Below are positions 6,523 to 10,516 of a stretch of DNA of 10,516 nucleotides, piece after piece. The notes below the pieces were generated by a model. That model was not told the DNA's origin, searched no databases, and worked only from the letters and a program-made list of their open reading frames with translations. This DNA comes from HGM12669 sp048527645. GTDB lineage: Bacteria > Bacillota > Clostridia > Oscillospirales > CAG-272. The position numbers were made by a program, and so were the translations under genes. Location of the stretch: NCBI GenBank assembly GCA_048527645.1, contig DBGFNI010000002.1, positions 1-10,516 on the forward strand, written 5' to 3'. The stretch's first letter is position 1; every line of letters begins with the position of its first letter.

Positions 6523-7227
6523 TCACCCGACGGAAGAATGACCGCCGTGCTGCAAAAAGCGCATCACCGCACTGTTAAAGGCTTCGGGCGCTTTTGCAGC
6601 AATGGAATGACCGCCGCGAATCAGTTCCAGAACAGATCCCGGAATACTCTTGTGCATCAGCAGTGTATGCTTGCGCGGGATAATATCATGCGTTCCGGCA
6701 ATCACTAAAACGGGCATGGTCAGTGCCGCCAGCTGATCCGGCGTGATCTGCGGCTCATTCACCATCAGCCCCCAAAGCTCGGTATCATACTTTGCTCGTC
6801 GGCTGTGCGCTGCAAACAGAGACGCAAAACGGTAGCCAACCAGCACCGGGACATAAAACCAAGCCTTCAAGCCGGAGGGATCGAGATTGGCGCCGTTGAG
6901 TATAAGTTTTTTTACAAAGTCGGGGTATTTGAGTGCAAAGGTCAAAGCAATATTCCCGCCGTCCGAAAAGCCGAGTATGTTCGCCTGCGCTATTCCCGTT
7001 TCTATCAGAAAATCATGTAAATCCTCAGCAAACTGTACAATGGTAAACGGCTTTCCTCCGCGCGGTGAGGCGCCGTGCCCGCGGGTATCAAGCGCGATCA
7101 CGCGGTATTGCTGCGAAAAATACGCCATCTGATGCCGAAAATATGTGCAATCACCGCCGTTGCCGTGCAGAAGCAGCAACACCTCCTCACCGCTTCCCTT
7201 TTCCAGATAATGCAGCCGGATATCCAA
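6523..7227 (-). CDS. Alpha/beta hydrolase-fold protein
   Basis: A 234-aa protein of the usual size for a small cytosolic alpha/beta hydrolase. It shows the oxyanion-loop HGNGG (21-25), the strand motif DTRGHG (47-52), the nucleophile elbow GFSDGG with Ser88, and a probable triad of Ser88, Asp181 (AGTHD) and His207 (GGHS). The short cap around 115-165 would set specificity. The nucleophile context resembles esterases or lipases of the proline iminopeptidase / carboxylesterase branch, but the substrate cannot be named. No signal peptide is visible. The start is TTG at 7225-7227: GGAGGGG lies six bases upstream and the frame begins well within the family. It has its own consensus promoter, just beyond the clpB terminator, and converges on the diguanylate cyclase gene. 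Confidence 0.9.
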   Translation of the reverse strand: MDIRLHYLEKGSGEEVLLLLHGNGGDCTYFRHQMAYFSQQYRVIALDTRGHGASPRGGKPFTIVQFAEDLHDFLIETGIAQANILGFSDGGNIALTFALKYPDFVKKLILNGANLDPSGLKAWFYVPVLVGYRFASLFAAHSRRAKYDTELWGLMVNEPQITPDQLAALTMPVLVIAGTHDIIPRKHTLLMHKSIPGSVLELIRGGHSIAAKAPEAFNSAVMRFLQHGGHSSVG

Positions 7228-7233
7228 CCTTCG

Positions 7234-7240
7234 CCCCTCC
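7234..7240 (-). promoter_or_regulatory. Ribosome binding site for the TTG-started hydrolase
   Basis: GGAGGGG on the minus strand lies six bases before TTG (7225-7227). Its strength and spacing are the reason for taking TTG rather than a later ATG. Confidence 0.75.
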
Positions 7241-7285
7241 TATAAAAACAAGCAAACAAAGCGCCTTGCATTTTTCTTCCTACTC

Positions 7286-7314
7286 ATTATACCGCACACA
7301 GAGAGCACTGTCAA
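7286..7314 (-). promoter_or_regulatory. Consensus sigma-A promoter of the hydrolase gene
   Basis: On the minus strand, TTGACA (7309-7314) and TATAAT (7286-7291) both match the consensus exactly, with 17 bp between them. It sits between the clpB terminator and the hydrolase start, giving a leader of about 50 nt and making the hydrolase its own unit. Confidence 0.9.
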
Positions 7315-7325
7315 TCAGAAGGCAG

Positions 7326-7362
7326 AAAAAAGCAAAGAGATCCCGATTCGGAATCTCTTTGC
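7326..7362 (-). terminator. Intrinsic terminator of clpB
   Basis: A 10-bp perfect stem (7332-7341 with 7353-7362), with a further CCG/CGG inner pairing, is followed on the minus strand by six T (7326-7331). It lies only a few bases after the clpB stop codon. Confidence 0.93.
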
Positions 7363-7368
7363 AAAACA

Positions 7369-9972
7369 TTACGCAGTGACAACAGCAGGCTTGATGCGCG
7401 CTGTAAGACTGCTGTTTTCCAAGTCGATTACAACCGTAGAGAAGGGCTGCGGATTCTCGCCGATAATCAGCTTTGCCGCAAGCGTTTCCACATGGCTCTG
7501 CAAAAAGCGCTTCAGCGGACGCGCACCGTAAATCGGGTCGTAGCCCTGCTCGGCGATATATGCCTTTGCCCCATCGGTGATTTCCAGATTCAGATGGCGG
7601 TCGCTGAGTCTGCCGCGCAAATCAGCAACCAGCAAATCAACGATTTTGCCGATGTCATCGCGCGTGAGCGGCTTGTAAAACACCGTCTCATCCAAACGGT
7701 TTAAAAACTCCGGACGGAAGCTGCGCCGCAGCAGTTGCTGCACCGTCTCCCGCGCCTCCGCGCTGATGTTCCCGTCTGGCTGAATGCCCTCCAGAATCGC
7801 ATCGGAACCAAGGTTGGAGGTCAGAATGATGATCGTGTTCTTAAAGTCGACCACTCTGCCCTGCGAATCAGTGATTCTGCCGTCGTCCAGCACCTGCAAC
7901 AGGATGTTAAAAACATCCGGATGCGCTTTTTCGATCTCATCAAAAAGCACCACAGCGTATGGCTTGCGGCGAACCGCCTCGGTGAGCTGTCCGCCCTCCT
8001 CATAGCCCACATATCCGGGAGGCGCGCCAATCAGACGGGAGACCGAATATTTTTCCATGTATTCGCTCATATCGATCCGCACCATGTTTTTTTCATCGTC
8101 AAACAATGCCTGTGCCAGCGCCTTAGCAAGCTCTGTTTTGCCAACGCCCGTCGGCCCCAAGAATAGGAAGGAGCCGATCGGCCGCGCCGGATCGCCGATG
8201 CCGGCACGCGAACGCAGAATTGCGTCGCACACCTTTTGCACCGCCTCGTCCTGGCCGATCACGCGCTGATGGATCAGATCGCTCAGCCCCAACAGCTTTG
8301 CACGTTCGCTTTCCATCAGTTTTGAAAGCGGAATTCCCGTCCAGCGCGAAACGATTTTCGCAATTTCCTCATCGGTGACCGCGTTGCGCAGCATTGCGTC
8401 GTCGCCGTGCTGTGCTGCCTCCGCTTCCTGCAATTCTTTTTGCAGCGTCGGCAGCGTGCCGTACTGCAGTTCTGCCACCCTTCCGAGATTGTACTCGTTT
8501 TGCGCCTGTTCAATCTCGTTGTTGGTCTGATCGATTTGCTGCCGCAGCTGCTGAATCCGCTCGATCTCTTTCTTTTCACCGTCCCAACGCGCTTGCATTT
8601 TGGCGAAGATCTGACGCTGTTCGTCCAGTTCTTCCTCGATTTTTTTCAGGTGCTCCAAGGACAGCTCATCCGTTTCCTTCTTCAGCGCCTCCTGTTCAAT
8701 TTCCAGCTGCATGATCTTACGCGAAATATCATCCATTTCCGTCGGCATGGAATTCATTTCCGTTTTAATCAGCGCGCAAGCCTCATCGACCAGGTCGATC
8801 GCTTTATCCGGCAAAAAGCGGTCTGAGATATAACGGTTGGATAGTGTTGCAGCCGCGATCAGCGCGTTGTCATGGATTTTCACCCCGTGAAACACCTCAT
8901 AGCGCTCTTTCAGACCGCGCAGTATGGAGATCGTGTCCTCCACATTCGGTTCGTCCACCATCACCGGCTGAAAACGGCGCTCCAGTGCTGCGTCCTTTTC
9001 GATGTACTGACGGTATTCATCCAGCGTCGTTGCGCCGATACAGTGCAATTCGCCGCGCGCAAGAAGAGGCTTGAGCAGATTGCCCGCGTCCATCGAGCCC
9101 TCGCCCTTACCGGCGCCGACAATCGTGTGCAGCTCATCAATGAACAGGATGATTTTGCCCTCGCTGTTCTTGATCTCTTCCAAAACCGCCTTCAGACGCT
9201 CTTCAAATTCGCCGCGATATTTTGCCCCTGCGACAAGCGCCCCCATATCCAGAGAGAACAGCGAGCGATCCTTAAGGTTATCGGGAACATCCCCGCGCAC
9301 AATACGCAGCGCCAACCCTTCGGCAATTGCCGTTTTGCCTACACCCGGTTCACCGATCAGGCAGGGGTTGTTTTTTGTTTTACGGGAAAGGATGCGGATC
9401 ACATTTCGGATTTCCTCATCCCTGCCGATCACGGGATCGAGTTTGTGCTCCCGGGCAAGCGCGACCAGATCCTGTCCGTATTTTGCCAGAACATCATAGG
9501 TCTGCTCCGGGTTTTCGCTGCTGACGCGCCGATTGCCGCGCACATTTTTCAGCACGGACAAAAAGGCGTCACGCGTTACGCCGCCCGCACGGAAAATCTC
9601 CTTCAGCTTGCGATCCTGTTTTTGAATCAGACCGAGCATCAGATGCTCTACGGAGACATATTCGTCTCCCATTTTTTGGGCTTCCTGCTCTGCCTGCGTC
9701 AGCGCACGGTCAAGCTCCGCCGACAAATAGACATTGCCGTCGCCGCCGTGCACCGACGGGATTTTTTCGATTTCCTGCTGTGCCAGCGTCAGCATTGCAG
9801 CGCGGGAGCCGGACAGCTGTTCAACCAGCTCGCCCACAAGCCCCCCGTCTGCCTCAAGCAGCGCGCAGAGCAAATGTACCTGTTCAATCTGCTGATGCGC
9901 GTGTGACTCCGCAAGCGTTTTCGCTGCCTGTACAGCCTCAATACTCTTTTGTGTATATTTCTGAAGATTCAT
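7369..9972 (-). CDS. clpB: ATP-dependent disaggregase ClpB
   Basis: An 867-aa, full-length ClpB (E. coli ClpB is 857 aa), the hexameric AAA+ machine that works with DnaK to pull proteins out of aggregates in the cytosol. The N-domain covers about 1-145. AAA1 has Walker A GEPGVGKT (207-214), Walker B with D279-E280 and pore loop KYRG (251-254). The long coiled-coil M-domain spans about 405-525 and separates ClpB from ClpC/ClpA types. AAA2 has Walker A GPTGVGKT (606-613), Walker B VVLFDE (674-679), pore loop GYVG (653-656) and sensor-2 GAR (816-818). The IGF/LGF loop needed for ClpP docking is not evident. The start at 9970-9972 is chosen because AGAGGTG lies eight bases upstream and the protein then opens as ClpB family members do. 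An in-frame ATG at 10047 would add 25 unrelated residues right beside a TATAAT. Single gene, with a CIRCE operator upstream. Confidence 0.97.
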   Translation of the reverse strand: MNLQKYTQKSIEAVQAAKTLAESHAHQQIEQVHLLCALLEADGGLVGELVEQLSGSRAAMLTLAQQEIEKIPSVHGGDGNVYLSAELDRALTQAEQEAQKMGDEYVSVEHLMLGLIQKQDRKLKEIFRAGGVTRDAFLSVLKNVRGNRRVSSENPEQTYDVLAKYGQDLVALAREHKLDPVIGRDEEIRNVIRILSRKTKNNPCLIGEPGVGKTAIAEGLALRIVRGDVPDNLKDRSLFSLDMGALVAGAKYRGEFEERLKAVLEEIKNSEGKIILFIDELHTIVGAGKGEGSMDAGNLLKPLLARGELHCIGATTLDEYRQYIEKDAALERRFQPVMVDEPNVEDTISILRGLKERYEVFHGVKIHDNALIAAATLSNRYISDRFLPDKAIDLVDEACALIKTEMNSMPTEMDDISRKIMQLEIEQEALKKETDELSLEHLKKIEEELDEQRQIFAKMQARWDGEKKEIERIQQLRQQIDQTNNEIEQAQNEYNLGRVAELQYGTLPTLQKELQEAEAAQHGDDAMLRNAVTDEEIAKIVSRWTGIPLSKLMESERAKLLGLSDLIHQRVIGQDEAVQKVCDAILRSRAGIGDPARPIGSFLFLGPTGVGKTELAKALAQALFDDEKNMVRIDMSEYMEKYSVSRLIGAPPGYVGYEEGGQLTEAVRRKPYAVVLFDEIEKAHPDVFNILLQVLDDGRITDSQGRVVDFKNTIIILTSNLGSDAILEGIQPDGNISAEARETVQQLLRRSFRPEFLNRLDETVFYKPLTRDDIGKIVDLLVADLRGRLSDRHLNLEITDGAKAYIAEQGYDPIYGARPLKRFLQSHVETLAAKLIIGENPQPFSTVVIDLENSSLTARIKPAVVTA

Positions 9973-10051
9973 AAATCCTTCACCTCTTTGTTTCCGCATT
10001 TCCTTTGTCGGAATCAGTCTGCTTGATCCGCTTTCCCCCTCCGGCATTTTT

Positions 10052-10057
10052 ATTATA
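10052..10057 (-). promoter_or_regulatory. Candidate -10 box for clpB
   Basis: A perfect TATAAT on the minus strand, 79 bases before the clpB ATG. No convincing -35 hexamer stands 16-18 bp upstream (best GGTATT). A second candidate, TACAAT at 10085-10090, would put its -35 inside the CIRCE arm. The exact promoter is therefore undecided. Confidence 0.4.
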
Positions 10058-10102
10058 GGCAGGATTTATGAATTAATACCGCATATTGTATGATCGAAAA
10101 GT

Positions 10103-10139
10103 AAATGTTAGCACTCTTTTGTATTGAGTGCTAACATTT
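10103..10139 (-). promoter_or_regulatory. CIRCE operator (HrcA binding site) upstream of clpB
   Basis: TTAGCACTC (10108-10116), nine spacer bases, GAGTGCTAA (10126-10134): an exact match to the CIRCE consensus. The inverted repeat extends to 14 bp per arm (10103-10116 with 10126-10139). HrcA, kept active by GroEL, binds this element and represses chaperone genes until heat shock. It is the only such site seen here and lies between the permease stop and clpB, so clpB is the expected target. Confidence 0.96.
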
Positions 10140-10166
10140 GAAAGTGTGCCGAAAAGTATGACGGCG

Positions 10167-10516
10167 TTATTTCTTTTTCAGGATTTGACGCAGTTGAGCG
10201 GGTTTCGGCGGATTTCCGCGGTAGAAACTCATCGCTTTGTATACCCTGCCCGCCGCATAGGCGATCAGCAGTGCGGTTAGCACTGTCAGAGCAAGAGAGC
10301 CAGCCCCCTGCCACAGCGGCATCGCCCCAAGTAATAGCTTACCCGGAACGGACAAAACCGCCGTGAACGGAATCCACGCCAGCCACGCAGACTGCGCATC
10401 CACCCCCTCCATGCCGCCGCCATAGATCGTGCAAAGAAAACTAATCACAAGCGCCGTCGAAAACAGCATGTTGGTTGAGGACAGATCCTCCGGCTTTTCC
10501 GCCAGCGCGCCGCCGA
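10167..10516 (-). CDS. ABC-2 type transporter permease, C-terminal part (5' end beyond window)
   Basis: The frame stays open from the right edge to a TAA at 10167-10169, giving about 115 residues. They begin GGALAEKPEDLSSTN, followed by a hydrophobic span (LFSTALVISFLCTIYG), a short outer segment with IPFTAVLSVPGKLLLG, a second span (ALTVLTALLIAYAAG), and a basic tail with YRGNPPKPAQLRQILKKK. The KPED motif, the polar PFT...P..LLLG stretch and the AGR(V/I)Y exit from the last helix are typical of the C-terminal end of NatB/YhaP-like ABC-2 permeases, which export Na+, drugs or peptides with a separate ATPase. The substrate cannot be told, and the ATPase gene would lie beyond the right edge. 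No clear terminator follows, so some readthrough into clpB is possible. Confidence 0.75.
   Translation of the reverse strand, partial: GGALAEKPEDLSSTNMLFSTALVISFLCTIYGGGMEGVDAQSAWLAWIPFTAVLSVPGKLLLGAMPLWQGAGSLALTVLTALLIAYAAGRVYKAMSFYRGNPPKPAQLRQILKKK

Noticed and set aside
8872..9906. A 344-codon plus-strand open frame opposite clpB
   Set aside because: It lies wholly inside the strongly conserved clpB gene on the other strand and encodes no recognisable protein features. Frames of this kind are common opposite GC-rich conserved genes.
9973..10047. Upstream in-frame ATG that would lengthen ClpB by 25 residues
   Set aside because: The extra residues do not resemble the ClpB N-terminus, the ATG has no good ribosome site and lies almost on a TATAAT, and the internal ATG at 9972 has a well-placed AGAGGTG.
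10103..10139. CIRCE inverted repeat doubling as terminator of the ABC permease gene
   Set aside because: The hairpin is followed on the minus strand only by ACTTTTC, not a real T-run, and the exact CIRCE consensus already explains the inverted repeat.

Overview
The window looks like a chromosomal segment of a Gram-positive, low-to-mid GC anaerobe of the class Clostridia, most likely a gut member of the Oscillospiraceae/Ruminococcaceae. This placement is inferred. It rests on a very large extracellular protein with three C-terminal SLH domains, InlB-type (Flg_new-like) repeats and CxxC-rich tandem repeats, on a HrcA/CIRCE-controlled clpB, and on strong Shine-Dalgarno sites with consensus sigma-A promoters. 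No phage, transposase, CRISPR or rRNA gene is visible.

Layout. (1) Positions 1-4035 (+) hold the 3' part of a giant SLH-anchored surface protein. It is cut at the window's left edge and is built of four ~321-bp Cys-rich repeats, a Gly-rich beta-helix-like repeat array, InlB-like repeats and three SLH domains. (2) Positions 4036-5195 are an unusual regulatory stretch around one small membrane-protein gene (DUF2798-like, 4351-4935). On each side of this gene lies a diverged copy of a 58-nt element with the geometry of a tRNA 3' half (T-arm, 7 nt, discriminator, CCA). Each copy is followed by an intrinsic terminator and then a sigma-A promoter. The leader of the small gene also folds on paper into a clean three-way junction ending in U6. 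(3) Positions 5196-6407 (+) encode a multi-span membrane diguanylate cyclase with an intact GGDEF motif. (4) Positions 6523-7227 (-) encode an alpha/beta hydrolase that starts at TTG and has its own consensus promoter. (5) Positions 7369-9972 (-) encode the disaggregase ClpB, with a perfect CIRCE operator upstream and a strong terminator downstream. (6) From 10167 to the right edge (-) is the C-terminal end of an ABC-2 type transporter permease.

The genes do not form one pathway. Each appears to be its own transcription unit with its own terminator or promoter. The surface protein, the cyclic-di-GMP enzyme and the small membrane protein are envelope or signalling functions, and clpB is a heat-shock housekeeping gene. 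The parts most worth a second look are the repeated tRNA-3'-half/terminator/promoter modules and the structured leader RNA between 4069 and 5116.
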